DNA of 64,000 nucleotides, from positions 1,426,001 through 1,490,000 of the forward strand of contig NADL03000683.1 in assembly GCA_002205965.3 (NCBI GenBank), in the 5' to 3' direction. Every line of letters starts with the position of its first letter. The stretch's first letter is position 1. This stretch comes from Kappaphycus alvarezii (lineage: Eukaryota; Rhodophyta; Florideophyceae; Gigartinales; Solieriaceae). A program made the translations under genes and the position numbers. Shown here piece after piece: positions 36,677 to 46,719 of the stretch. Below the pieces are notes generated by a model that ran no database searches, had not been told where the DNA came from, and saw nothing but the letters and a program-made list of their open reading frames with translations.

Positions 36677-38634
36677 CTATACAGTACTGTACAGTACAGT
36701 AGACCTCTCTACTATATCCCTGAGATACTGCGAAAGAGCGAAAACATGTTCAGGACAGGGGATGGATACATCAAAAAGCATGGTTATATAAAAAATCTTT
36801 CCAAAAAATATATTTGCTGTACGTATACAGTAATGAGCCCCGAATACTCGAAATTCAAAATAAAATTTCGGGAGTACAATATTAATGCGAAGAGACTGCC
36901 TTTTCAAAGGAGGCGGAATCACCTCTAATAATATTCAATCTTTCATTATTTTAATAATCTCCTATATTCTCAACAGTCACCTGCAAACCGTAAGGAGCAT
37001 ACTGTACAGCCTGCCACTATTGCAAGCTCAAAACACGTCCAATTCAAAATAGAACTCCTTTATTTGACAGCTGCAGCTCCTCTTCTACAGTATGCCGCGA
37101 AGACTTCCCCATTCAGCACCGCGCCCTCCCTCCGAAACACAAACCGGCTCTGACGGGGACACCTGTCCTATCTCAGCTCAGCAGGCGAGTCAGGAGCTAT
37201 TATTGCTAGCGGATGCGGCAGCGGACAGGGAGGCTGAGTTAGAAAATATATCAACACCACCAACTTATGAAAGCGACGAGGAAAATGATCTTCTGTCCAT
37301 TTTTTGATACATTCTGTGAAATACACGTTGCAAGCTCTATTCAAAGCATAGATGACATTAGCAAGGTTGAATTTGAACGACTGTGGGGCGTTTTTGGAAG
37401 TTTTAGTGAGAAAAATTTCAATGGTAGGAAGGGAAGGAAAAGCTAAATTACATGAAAGGACGCTTTTTATTGCTTGCTTCCCTAAAGAGTGGAGGACAGT
37501 GGGATTGAGTCGCTCGCCTTTTCGATAACAAAGGAATATCATTCGATTGGTTTTTGAACCGTTTTTTTACTTGTTTCAGATTTTATGTTTGACGTCGCGC
37601 TTACAGCTGTTGGGGCACAATAATCAATGCAAATTTTGAATGAGAAAGCAATACTTTCAATATATTTAATTACACACGATACGCTACCGATGTTACTTTC
37701 CAGAAATCATTTCGGCCAATTGGAAGTGTCCAAGAAGGAAAAAGGTATTTCAACGGAAGCACAAACTATATGGACACAAGGTGGAAGTATCCATGTTTCC
37801 CAATGGTTTGGATCTCGGTTTTTCTCTGCACTATCCTGGCTCAGTTTCGGAATTCGGAATTAAAGATATTTCGAGAAAATATCGGGTTTCATTCCCTGGA
37901 AGTAAAAGATGCAGACAAGAGCAGGAGTCTCAGGGTAAGGGGAGCTGGCGGTTGAGCACCCTTACATATGAGCTGTTTTGATGGATAAAGGATATCAAGG
38001 ATCCGGTTATATTTGCAGGGCTCTCGTTCCTAAGAAGAAGCCGTCGAATGTAAATTCATCGAGAGCTTACGAGGCTCGAAATCTCAAGGTTTCCAGTGAT
38101 CGAATTATGGTAGAAACTTTTTTGGTCGAACGGGAGGCTTTTGGAACATTATAGTCTGAGGACAAATATCACAAGTCCTGACAAATTTACATATATGTTT
38201 TCACCCATTGCGTGTGGAGGACATCAGCCGCTTTCAATTTACACGCAATCATATTTACGATATTGACTCATGCCAGATATTGAAGCGGCAGCGTATTCAA
38301 GAACGGTACAGACAGTGGCATAAGCCACGCATGGACGTACAGTTCAGGGCTATTGAGGCCTGTAGAAGGCAGCCTTGTGACGACAACTAATATTTTCATG
38401 AGTTATGATATTTTTAATAAAATACTTATCCTTTTATTATTTTATGTCGTGTACTACCATGAAAGTAAATGCCCAAATATGCTTCCATCTATTCATTTTA
38501 AAGCTTGGTCTCTTCATATATTGGGTGGTCTCTTGTAATTTTTATGTCTCATTCGAAAAATATTGGTGTTCAGTGATAAAATCAATATTTAGTTTAGAGG
38601 CCTAGTGTACAGTACAGTACAGTAAAGTACTTTA
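36677..38634 (+). mobile_element. IS5/Harbinger-like DDE transposon with terminal inverted repeats
   Basis: The transposase frame fragments at 37.1-38.4 kb are flanked by matching inverted ends. Left (36,693-36,716) reads GTACAGTAGACCTCTCTACT then ATAT. Right (38,591-38,614, reverse complement) reads GTACACTAGGCCTCTAAACT then AAAT. These agree at 19 of 24 positions, and both are preceded outward by repeated TACTGTAC/TACAGTAC words (36,677-36,697 and 38,606-38,634). The element is therefore about 1.95 kb. The exact outer ends and a target-site duplication are not resolved. Confidence 0.75.
37092..38390 (+). pseudogene. IS5-like DDE transposase (frame breaks)
   Basis: Read across frames, the plus strand gives an N-terminus MPRRLPHSAPRPPSETQTGS and an acidic stretch (PTYESDEENDLLSI), a helical DNA-binding part (VEFERLWGVFGSFSEKNFNG, LKSGGQWD), then the core: YATDVTFQKSFRPIGSVQEG (first Asp), VSMFPNGLDLGFSLHYPGSV followed by SEFGIKDISRKY, MDKGYQGSG (second Asp) and RALVPKKKPSN, then KVSSDRIMVETF (catalytic Glu) and HPLRVEDISRFQFTRNHIYD. 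This is the DDE_4/IS5-type layout in complete order. At least five frame changes and some stops lie between the pieces. The gene is either decayed or affected by sequence errors. Confidence 0.8.
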
Positions 38635-39933
38635 GACCTGGCAACCTTGTTCTGAAAGGAAATTCGTAGGGCCCCGAACTATCGGACCACTCGCAGTTAT
38701 CAAGAAGGTCTTGGCAAGTAGGGTCCACTAAAAATTTTCAGAAAAACGATACCCATTTTTTCACTGCTACCGAAAAAAATTAAACTTTTTTGGTATGCAG
38801 CTAGGTATAAATGTGGGTTCGAGGAGTTTGATATTGCATCCCTCTCACAACCTCACTACAATCCGAATAGGAGACGGAGGGATAGAAAGATAAGAAGCGG
38901 TGCAACTTTGGCCCTTGTCTGCGTTGTGCAATGCGAACTGCAGAGGTACCTAATATTCTGACAGTCCTGTTTATTAAGGAGTTGATGCATGATGCAATTA
39001 AGGAAACGCTATATACCGAACATCTTTTACGTGTGCGCCTTTTTCAATTCTCGCCCGACGCCTTCGACGATTTTATCTGTTAAAAACGCAACTCCTTTAC
39101 TAAGAATGATAACACATATTTTCTATGCTTTCGTGGCCTTTAAGCCTAAATTTGACTGCGAGACTTCGTTATAAGACAAAATTTGTGCTATTTTCTGTTT
39201 GCTTTGTACAAGACTGAGCACCGTGTCAAGGTGGTAGGAACTTGAAGAGTAGTTTCGATGATAGCGTCGGAGTTAAACGAAATATTCTATGAGGCGTTAT
39301 ATTTTATGTACAATCGGTTTAGTGAAGTGCTGACCGAATACAAAGATTCTCTTCTGCAAGAAATTGTTAGTTATTTACTCAAATTGTGAAGGCAGGGGTG
39401 CTCCCTTGGGCAGATGCTCGTGCTTAATAGGGGGTACTAATTGGCACATAGCGCTTACAAAAGTAAGTGGACGAAGAGCTACATGTAGCGGTCACAAGCG
39501 GCGAAATTCTCTCAAGCTTGAAGCTTTAAGTCTTCCAGGTGGATTTACCTTCAACATATTCGATCCAGTAGAGGTTCTTTGTCATTATATTACGTTTTTT
39601 AGAAGGTCGAACATAGCGAAGACGTTGTTAATTGCGGGTAGGCAATTCTACATATATGAGGACCCTGCTTATGTGCTACGAGCATTTTAGAATTAGTAAT
39701 AATGGCGCCTCGCTTGCAAAAGAACAGATCGAGCTCAAAAAATGGATTTCGGCTGATTTCATAACGTTTGAACTGGCTTTCGAAGATATTAGGAAATAAT
39801 TTACTCAGCTAGTCTCACACGCAAGCTAAGACTTGGGCGGATACTAGTGGGTTGTGCTACCATGTTCCTACTGTGCGTTGGAACATTCGCACCTGCTTAT
39901 ATGGTTTCAAAGCTACAATTCTTCAAATGCCAG
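38635..39933. other. AT-rich gene-poor stretch
   Basis: No gene recognised. A 108-codon plus-strand frame at 39,364-39,690 and a 61-codon frame at 38,989-39,174 have no motif and no related sequence in this window. Confidence 0.4.
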
Positions 39934-40995
39934 TCACAACAGCTCAAGGCGTACTTGAGTGCGTTGGGAGCACGCGAAAGCTAGCAAGATCTCATCGGCC
40001 TGTGGGGCTATGCCCCGAACCCCGCTGGGGCTTTTCCCCAGATCCCAAAGAAGTCGTTTGGAAGCTACGCAGGCTCTTCGCTTCGCTCCTTGCGAGGGAC
40101 AGATTTCAAATATTTTTGCCCTCGCTACTTTCTCGGAGAAATAAATAAACCACTTAACTCTCTTTTCGAGCTCGGGCGCATTGCTCAGATAAACTCCAAC
40201 GTGGAACGCCGTACTTCTAATTCCAATCGTGGTTGGGGCCGCCTCTTCGGCTCTTTTCTTCTCTTTCTCAAACCTTCGCGTCTCCAAGTCTACTCTGGGT
40301 CCATCAATATTTCTACAGTGTTCTGCAGCGATCGTTTCAGTCTCAATACCGTGTTCTTCGCGCCCAACGCGCTTTTCCTGGAACGCCAATATCTTCTCGT
40401 TGCAACCTTCCTGTAGTCCAAGCAAACATACACGTTCGGGCTCCGCTTTCTCAATCTCCTTCATGGCTCGGCTCATGTCGGTCGCCGCTTGCCTGTGACT
40501 ATTCGTTGCTTCTTAGGCGTTTTTACCTCCTCTGCTCCATCAGGGCTTCCACGCTTGGACGGTCTCGCCATTGACATGTCTCTTACCTTTTCACCTGCAG
40601 CTACAAACGCTGCCTCCCTGTCTGTCGCCTTCTTGCTTGAAGTCATCGATTTCCGTTACTAGATCTTGACAGAACTGCTCATATTCTCCGTACTCCTATG
40701 CCCCACCAGATCTAACCGCTCTGTCTGAGTTTTTTTGCGAGATTTCGCTGTGATAAGTTTGAAGCGATCCTGGCAATGCTTGCTGTCCGTTTTCCATCCC
40801 GCCAATCCCGCAACATTGAAATGCTTAGCCACTTCTTCAAAGAGAACTAAGATTTGTCCACGGGCCAGGCGGTGAGCTCCAGCAGCTTGCACTTCTTTTA
40901 AAATGGCAAGATCTAAATCGGACGAGAACTTCCTCGCTGGTGGTCCGCTGCGAGCAAGGGCTGAGGCTGCTGCCGTAGAGAGAGTGGTAGCTGTT
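39934..40995 (-). pseudogene. Myb/SANT-like transposon-associated protein (two-frame remnant)
   Basis: On the minus strand 40,980-40,660 reads FSSDLDLAILKEVQAAGAHR, LARGQILVLFEEVAKHFNVA, GLAGWKTDSKHCQDRFKLIT, a SANT/Myb-like three-helix pattern. After a frame change near 40,720 it continues EEYGEYEQFCQDLVTEIDDF and, in 40,476-39,934, a long charged helix (FEKEKKRAEEAAPT, RRFEKEKK) typical of the coiled-coil tail of such proteins. No transposase gene is adjacent. The last part (CPSQGAKRRACVASKRLL) runs into a GC-rich hairpin-bearing tract at about 40,003-40,040. Function is inferred from similarity in pattern to transposon-associated proteins. Confidence 0.6.
40003..40040. repeat. Tandem GC-rich hairpins
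   Basis: Two adjacent inverted repeats: GGGGCTATGCCCC (40,004-40,016, five-base stem, TAT loop) and TGGGGCTTTTCCCCA (40,026-40,040, five-base stem). They stand out from the AT-rich surroundings and lie at the end of the Myb/SANT-like ORF. Confidence 0.7.
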
Positions 40996-41039
40996 GACGC
41001 TTTGTGTTAAATTTGGATTGAATATTTACCGAGCGGTGT

Positions 41040-41360
41040 TTGCCAAAACCTTCTAATTCCCCTCCTTTGCGCGATGCCCTTCTTACGGCCCCTTGTCCAT
41101 ACCCGCATTGGCAGAGACACTGGTTTACCGAACTAATTCGAGCAAAGGATCCCGGTCATCGCTTCGTAGCCCTTCCATTCTGCGCATTTGGGGGATGGCA
41201 TGCTGCTCGGGACTTCGCTAACCGGGTTGCGACTGGCATAGCCGCACTTGCAGCGGTTCCAATTGCTGAGGCGCGGCAAACACTCTTCGCTCGTCACGCG
41301 GCACAACTCGTCCAGAATAACGCCAGTTGTCCACTGCTAGGGGTTTTCAGCGACCCTTAG
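41040..41360 (+). pseudogene. C-terminal fragment of a reverse-transcriptase element
   Basis: A 106-codon frame reading WFTELIRAKDPGHRFVALPF, CAFGGWHAARDFANRVATGI, AALAAVPIAEARQTLFARHA, AQLVQNNASC. The pattern (F/V)xPLxFxxFGxW followed by a helix and xxLFxRxAxxxxxxNA is the C-terminal region that follows the polymerase in a class of protist and plant RT-bearing mobile elements. It is cut off upstream by the Myb-like remnant. Assignment rests on pattern memory and on related fragments nearby. Confidence 0.5.
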
Positions 41361-41429
41361 TGCCACAACAAGTAACTTCTGTCCTTCGGGTACATCAGTA
41401 GCAACGCAAACTAGGCCTTGTCTCCGTAA

Positions 41430-42430
41430 TCTCTTACACAATGTGATAATATGTATTCATTACTCATTTTCAGTGTACACTGACTGCCCGACTACGTATA
41501 AGTTAAGACCTAACTGGATGGTCCAAGTTGGTCACGTCCGGTGGGGCTAGCGAAATACTGTCCATCGCTGCTGACGACCATACGATGCAAATGATGCGCT
41601 GATATAAGCGCGTGCGGATAAGTAATGGAGAAACGTGACACTGGCTAGCAACCCTATTTATGAAGCTTTTTTGGAACACGACGGTATCGGGGCATGCCGC
41701 ACCCAGGGTGTCAGAGGCGACTGGCTGGAAGCGGAATCCGAGGTCGCGATTACCACGAGAGGGGTCTACACACTTCCCTTAAGGACAGATCCCACAGCTG
41801 TCGGACGGATCTTCCCGGGCTTTGTCTAGAGTGGGAACAGTATTGCGGTAGTGAGAATAATGGGGAAGGTGGCGTCGGGATGGTCCCCCTTTGCTTTCGA
41901 GATGACCAGTATAGACAAAACACTGAGTCCAGTGACACCGGCTTCAGGGCTGAGGGGAGTCTTGGAGAGCTGATGGGACCATAGAGAGGGCATGTGGTCA
42001 GGGCCTGCCGTCATGTCGCATGGGATGCGACATTTTGCCCGTGTGACGGCGGCCTTCGTAATGCGGGGGCCCAAAGGACGTCTTCGGGAAGCCGAGTGAC
42101 AGGCCGTGACGGTGGTGAAGGTCCCGGAGTTGCTGTACAGGGGTAGGGGCGTTCACGCCTGCACATGGGGCGTTCTGAAGGATGCGCATAGGCTTACCGT
42201 AGTGAGCATCAGCACAGAGGGGTTCCGCCTGCCGAGAACGTTTCACAACGGAGGGAGCGGAAGAGCCGGGTTAGGAGCGCTGCGTGGCCCCACACAGGAC
42301 TCGATGCTCGATCCCAACCTAACTGATCCTTTGCAGTAGAAACCCCATTTTGCCCCTGTACGTTCGTGGTCGGCGAGGGGTGCCCTAAAGCATCCGTCGT
42401 TGTTACAGTATTTTGTTCATCTTTTATCAC
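41430..42430 (-). pseudogene. Reverse-transcriptase element fragment (N-terminal RT part joined to C-terminal tail)
   Basis: On the minus strand about 42,250-41,760 reads LRDLHHRHGLSLGFPKTSFG, then AGPDHMPSLWSHQLSKTPLS and, after a break, TKPGKIRPTAVGSVLK. This is the AGPDG...RPIAVG start of a reverse transcriptase. Instead of the palm with its catalytic aspartates, the sequence then passes quickly to RTRLYQRIICIVWSSAAMDS ending in DHPVRS and a stop near 41,515, a C-terminal end like those at 8.2 kb, 42.6 kb and 47.0 kb. The catalytic core is therefore deleted. The untranslated tail matches 8,150-8,215. Confidence 0.6.
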
Positions 42431-42526
42431 TGGTGTACAGGGAGTAACTTTATGGCATCAGTAAAACGGGTGTCCGCTGCAGGATCCGACACAGTCCAAA
42501 TGTGCAACGTTGCAAAGTACTTTAAA

Positions 42527-42949
42527 TTAAGTTGGAATTGGGTGACTAAGCTCTGCGTGTTGCGGTGCGCGACAAATTACGGATGCTGCACATGTTGACC
42601 AGATTGAGTAGCTAAGCTTCTGATACAGGCGAGTCTTCACTGCCCCAGTCGAGCATCCGCTACGAGACGCTACTGCTGCCGCGTATGTCTCTATAACCTT
42701 GGATGTTTCTAAAGAGGGTGTTCCTAACGAGTCGAGGGCTAGTGGTACAAAATCCCATCCTAGCCTTGATCGTCCCGGCATTGCCTCGCCTGGAATCGCT
42801 GCCACGTTCGTAGCTAAGTCTCTCTTCTTCCGCTTTCCTGCTGCGTTTGCAACAGCTCGCGCTTCTCGTGCTGCGATTGACATACGTATAGCTCTCTTGG
42901 AACGGGGATATTGCAGTATACTGTACTGTACGACAATTTCTAGCAGCAC
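42527..42949 (-). pseudogene. C-terminal fragment of a reverse-transcriptase element
   Basis: Encodes KRKKRDLATNVAAIPGEAMP, WDFVPLALDSLGTPSLETSK, VASRSGCSTGAVKTRLYQKL, SYSIWSTCAASVICRAPQHA and a stop at 42,527. It is clearly homologous to the plus-strand copy at 46,740-47,070 (WNFAPLAFDSLGWPSVTLPV ... RNGCSKGALESQLNQKLSYA ... LGRAPQHAE), and its RTRLYQ region resembles the 41.5 kb fragment. It is truncated at its 5' side at a TACTGTACTGTAC cluster (42,912-42,925). Confidence 0.6.
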
Positions 42950-42962
42950 TGTACAGTACTTG
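42912..42962. repeat. TACTGTAC / GTACAGTAC inverted pair
   Basis: ATACTGTACTGTAC on the left and ACTGTACAGTACTT on the right enclose about 23 bases and can pair. The pair lies about 160 bp upstream of the TFB4 start and at the end of the RT fragment. Confidence 0.75.
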
Positions 42963-43123
42963 GGTATAGGCCCTCGAAAAAATTCAGGAAATTGAAATTG
43001 GTAAGGACAGTCCTAGGCGGATCCCGTCGTAAATCCGACGGCAGTCGAAATTCTCGCTTCCTCGAGAACCGACAACTCTGCCAGTTCTAGCGCTGAGAGG
43101 CCATACTACGGTGGTCGGCACCA

Positions 43124-44170
43124 ATGCGCGCTCCAAAAGACGACATTTTAGTGCGCGCTGCCGATGATCCACCTAGTCTCCTTACTCTAATTTTTGACGT
43201 GTCAGTCAGATCATGGCACAATCTTACCGAGCAGTCCGCTCGGAACACTTCCGAGGCCATTAACGCCTTGCGTACCGTAACGGAGCAAGTCCTTGTTTTC
43301 CTTAATACATTCCTCCTGCTCCATGAGGGGAACCGTATTTGCGTGATATTTGTCACCCCCGAGGGCGTAGACGTGGTCTACCCCCTGCTTCCAGATCTAA
43401 CAAGACTGCCACCAGGGTACGAGAGTAATTCAGAAGATGCTGCATTAGATTCTAAATCTACTGGGCGTGGGTTTATTGCGCATGAGGAGATTGCAGTGTT
43501 AGAGTTGCGGCAAGCAGTAGACGAAGGTATCCGGAACGCCATCGCTGCTCAGCAAGGCAAAGTGCTACCAGAGTTTGCACAAATGAACATCGGATTTGCG
43601 AAAGCCCTTTGCCTGCACAATCGTGCACGAAGGATCAAGGCAGAACGCGCAGCATTGAGTGCAGGGCAGGGTGGCGATTCATCGACAACGGATACTGGCC
43701 CTTGTAACGGAAGGGTGCTGGTGATTACACCTGGTGATGACGCGCCCTCACAGTACGTTGCTGTCATGAACTGCATATTTTCGGCTCAAAGGATGGGAGT
43801 AGTGGTGGACTCTTGCGTACTGGCTCGCGAGAAGGATTCGACCTATCTGCAGCAGGCAGCCCATCTGACGAACGGAGTATACCTAAGACCTGATATTGGT
43901 CGCGACATTCAAGACACACTGATTCAATACTTTCAAACGCTATTCCTACCAGATAGACAGAGCAGGGATTTTCTGGCAATGCCAACACCTAGTAAGGTGG
44001 ACTTTCGTGCATCATGTATGGAAACGCAGAAGATTATCGAGGATGGATATACCTGCTCAGTGTGTCTTTCGACATTTCACATTTCAGTCGCAAAAGGTGC
44101 AGCTATGTGTCCTGTTTGCAACGCTCGGTTTGCCGTCATGCCTCGCGGTGGACGTCGGGCGAGGTCATAA
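43124..44170 (+). CDS. TFB4: TFIIH subunit p34/Tfb4 (general transcription and repair factor)
   Basis: Core TFIIH subunit that binds p44/Ssl1 and acts in Pol II initiation and nucleotide excision repair in the nucleus. The frame is intact, 348 codons, close to the family size. The N-terminal von Willebrand A-like fold starts LLTLIFDVSVRSWH (residues about 20-33) and continues ALRTVTEQVLVFLNTFLLLH and GRVLVITPGDDAPSQYVAVM. The C-terminus has the conserved C4 zinc motif, Cys311, Cys314, Cys329 and Cys332, in YTCSVCLSTF ... AMCPVCNARF. The Met at 43,124 is the first one in frame before the vWA fold, and no introns are needed. The gene converges on SART1. It is one of the two long genes here without any frame break, a useful control for sequence quality. 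Confidence 0.93.
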   Translation: MRAPKDDILVRAADDPPSLLTLIFDVSVRSWHNLTEQSARNTSEAINALRTVTEQVLVFLNTFLLLHEGNRICVIFVTPEGVDVVYPLLPDLTRLPPGYESNSEDAALDSKSTGRGFIAHEEIAVLELRQAVDEGIRNAIAAQQGKVLPEFAQMNIGFAKALCLHNRARRIKAERAALSAGQGGDSSTTDTGPCNGRVLVITPGDDAPSQYVAVMNCIFSAQRMGVVVDSCVLAREKDSTYLQQAAHLTNGVYLRPDIGRDIQDTLIQYFQTLFLPDRQSRDFLAMPTPSKVDFRASCMETQKIIEDGYTCSVCLSTFHISVAKGAAMCPVCNARFAVMPRGGRRARS

Positions 44171-44559
44171 TCACAGCACATTCACACAGCGAAGTGCCCT
44201 CGCAGACAATTTAGTTTACGCAATCCTCGTATTGTACTCTAATTCTTGTGATTGGACCACTGCGACTGAAGCTACCTTGATCTGCGATCTCGACCCTGTA
44301 GGATGGTCCTTAAGCTCTCATTCTGTCAAAGTACTGGATTCCGCTGGCGCAGCAGAAAGGAGGCTCCTACCGAAGACGCTTGGCGTCGCGTGTCTCATGT
44401 ATCGCGAGGTACTTCAGCTCCAAACCCTTTGCAGCTTCAAAAACACCCTGGCACCTGCAGGCTAACCCCAAAAAGCCCTCAATAATTCACCCTCTAAATG
44501 CTCTGTGACTTTAATTGCTGCTAAAGTCGGTGCTGCGACTATTACACCACTCAACTTGG
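44171..44559. other. Convergent intergenic region TFB4/SART1
   Basis: About 390 bp between two stop codons. Open frames here are extensions of antisense frames without motifs. No terminator-like element recognised. Confidence 0.5.
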
Positions 44560-46265
44560 TTAGTTCCTTTCTTGTAGAGCACCTGGCCCCGATAGCACCA
44601 CGTGAGCGGAACCCACGCGACGGGTCTCCTTCTTCAGCGCGGCTGCAGAGGCTAATGGTGTGTCATCGTATCGCATATTCCGGGCTTTCATGTTCCCCAG
44701 CATCTTTCGCAATCGCTTTTCCCTCTTGTTTTGCCCGGTGCATTTCCGTGAAACTTGTGGCATAACTGACGGAATGCCTCCTTTCTAGTCAGCTCATTCC
44801 CTTGGTCATCAGTGTACCGAAGCTTGATTTCGGGTTCTGGCTTGGACTTGTCTAGATCGTCATCCTGATCGCTAAAACGCCTGTCTCGAGCCCGTCCATG
44901 TTGTTCCTGTTTCTCGTTGAGGCTACCTCTTGCCCGAAGGCGTCGTAGGAAACCGGCCACCCCACTTTGACCGCCACGTTCCTCTTCGTCGAAAACGTAG
45001 TCAGAGCTTTCCTGAACCTTCGCGTGATCCCCTCCTCCCTCTGACGCATTAGTGACCTCGCGCCTCTGAAGCTGTTCCACGTCAATCTCCTCGTCTTCCT
45101 GTTTGTGCGAATCCTTGTTCAAATTGTCATAATCATGAAGTCTGTCTGGTCCATCAATCGTTTCTCCTACGGGCGTTGCAACCACACCTCGAGCGATTTC
45201 TTCGTCGCTGTCACTCCTTGCATCCGCAGCGCTCGGCAGTCTCCGTAAAAACTGCTCCATTTCGCCGTAAACAATCTTTTCGGCGTCCTCAGCTTGTTCA
45301 CCACCGTCTGCCTCATTCGCCTTATTGATAGCTTCCAAAATTACATTCCACACTCCGCTTCTCTTCCTTCCTCTTCGCGACTCTCCTAGCTCGCGTTAAA
45401 GACTCATACAGCGCATCCTCCTCCGAGCTTTCCCTCTCTTGCTGTTCCATTCGCTTCTTCCTCAACTCCTCCATTCTCCCCTTGACTACCACTCCACCAT
45501 CTATTTCTCTCTTCCTCTTCTTAAACGCTCGTCGTTCTCGCTTTTTTTCGCAAAGACTTTTTCGGCGGCCAAGTCAGCGCGGTAATCATTCTCAACCTCC
45601 ATGCGCCCAAGGCCACAGAAAACCACCTCGCTTGTCAGACTTGTCGCCAGCAAACTCCGCAGCGTCCGTGCCGTCATAATTGGCGCCGTCAATCTCCGGT
45701 GAACGTTCTCGTTTGCGGCGGTCTGACTTTGCGGCATTCTCAAGAACGTCACCGCCACCCACTACAGGGGCGTCTGCAAGTACAAGAGTCGCATTCTCAG
45801 TCACATCGTCACTTGGTAATGCAGGAGCGACAGCGCTGCGGTGGGATTTTTCTGTTACGCGTGTTACCGTGCAGCTGTGCCCGACGTCTTGATTACTTGT
45901 TTCTTTTGTCCCGCTTTTTCACGAGCGCGTGAGGCCTGCACCCACGCTAGTAAGGCATCATCTTCTTCTTCATCATCCGAGCTGGTGTCTCCCAATGTTT
46001 TCTGAGTGATGGAGTGGGTGGCGGCGAGTCGTACTCTTCTCTGACGAGCTTTCGATAAGCGCTCCCGAAGGGATGTGGAGGGTTGGGCGGACTTGGCTGG
46101 TTGATTGAGGACTTTGGTATCGGAAGGAAGAGGTTTCGGGCGCAATGGCTTGAGGCCGAGGGCAGCACGGATGCGGTTTGTTTCTTCGACGGTGCATGAG
46201 ATTTCGCCGTTTGAGGAAGTCACGTGTGCACGGAGGGTAAACTCGTTATCTGGGGAGGAAGGCAT
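44560..46265 (-). CDS. SART1/Snu66 family U4/U6.U5 tri-snRNP protein
   Basis: Tri-snRNP component needed for spliceosome activation, nuclear. The N-terminus (46,265) reads CTVEETNRIRAALGLKPLRP, the family's EETNxxRxxLGLKPL start, followed by RERLSKARQRR and an acidic stretch. The middle has VTENATLVLADAPVVGGGDV then LENAAKSDRRKRERSPEIDG, the TLxLxDxxVL...LENV block. The C-terminal block is PEIKLRYTDDQGNELTRKEA then FRQLCHKFHGNAPGK, followed after a frame change near 44,735 by KREKRLRKMLGNMKARNMRY, DDTPLASAAALKKE and AHVVLSGPGALQERN, stop at 44,560. At least three or four one-base corrections are required (near 45,870, 45,500, 45,355 and 44,735). About 560 residues, shorter than animal SART1. 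Confidence 0.88.
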
Positions 46266-46719
46266 GGATTATTCGACGCAACAAGGATGGTTCCAATTCG
46301 ATTCGTCAGTGAGGTTTGTGACCTGCCATATGTACCGTACCATAAACGTTTGCGCTGGTGCGACTCCAACAGTAGGATACAGTGCTGTAATGTATACAGT
46401 TCTGGCGGAATTCTGCAAAGATGGCATTTCCACATATACAACAGGACGGTAGGATGTTTGAAATTTTTGGAAAATCAAGGCACACACTGTACAGTACCGT
46501 ACAGTACTCTACAACAATGCTGTACACCTCACAGCTGTAAGCATTGCAGAGCATACCAACGTGGCGAAACGATCCACCCCGACAAAGGCTCAACCAAGGC
46601 CTCTACCAGCAAATGTGGAAGAAACTTTACTTCATTGAGTATCTATCGTGTATACTGCAGGTCTGACTACACGGCTAAGAACGAACCGGTCTTACCAATA
46701 ACTTCCCAGTCTCTCACCC
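46266..46719. promoter_or_regulatory. SART1 upstream region with TACTGTAC clusters
   Basis: Contains ATACAGTGCTGTAATGTATACAG around 46,377-46,400 and CACTGTACAGTACCGTACAG with further copies at 46,486-46,535, about 110-270 bp upstream of the SART1 start. No separate gene recognised. A promoter role is inferred only from position and recurrence. Confidence 0.4.

Noticed and set aside
44007..44465. 152-codon plus-strand ORF overlapping the TFB4 end
   Set aside because: Out-of-frame shadow of the TFB4 zinc-binding end running on into intergenic sequence.
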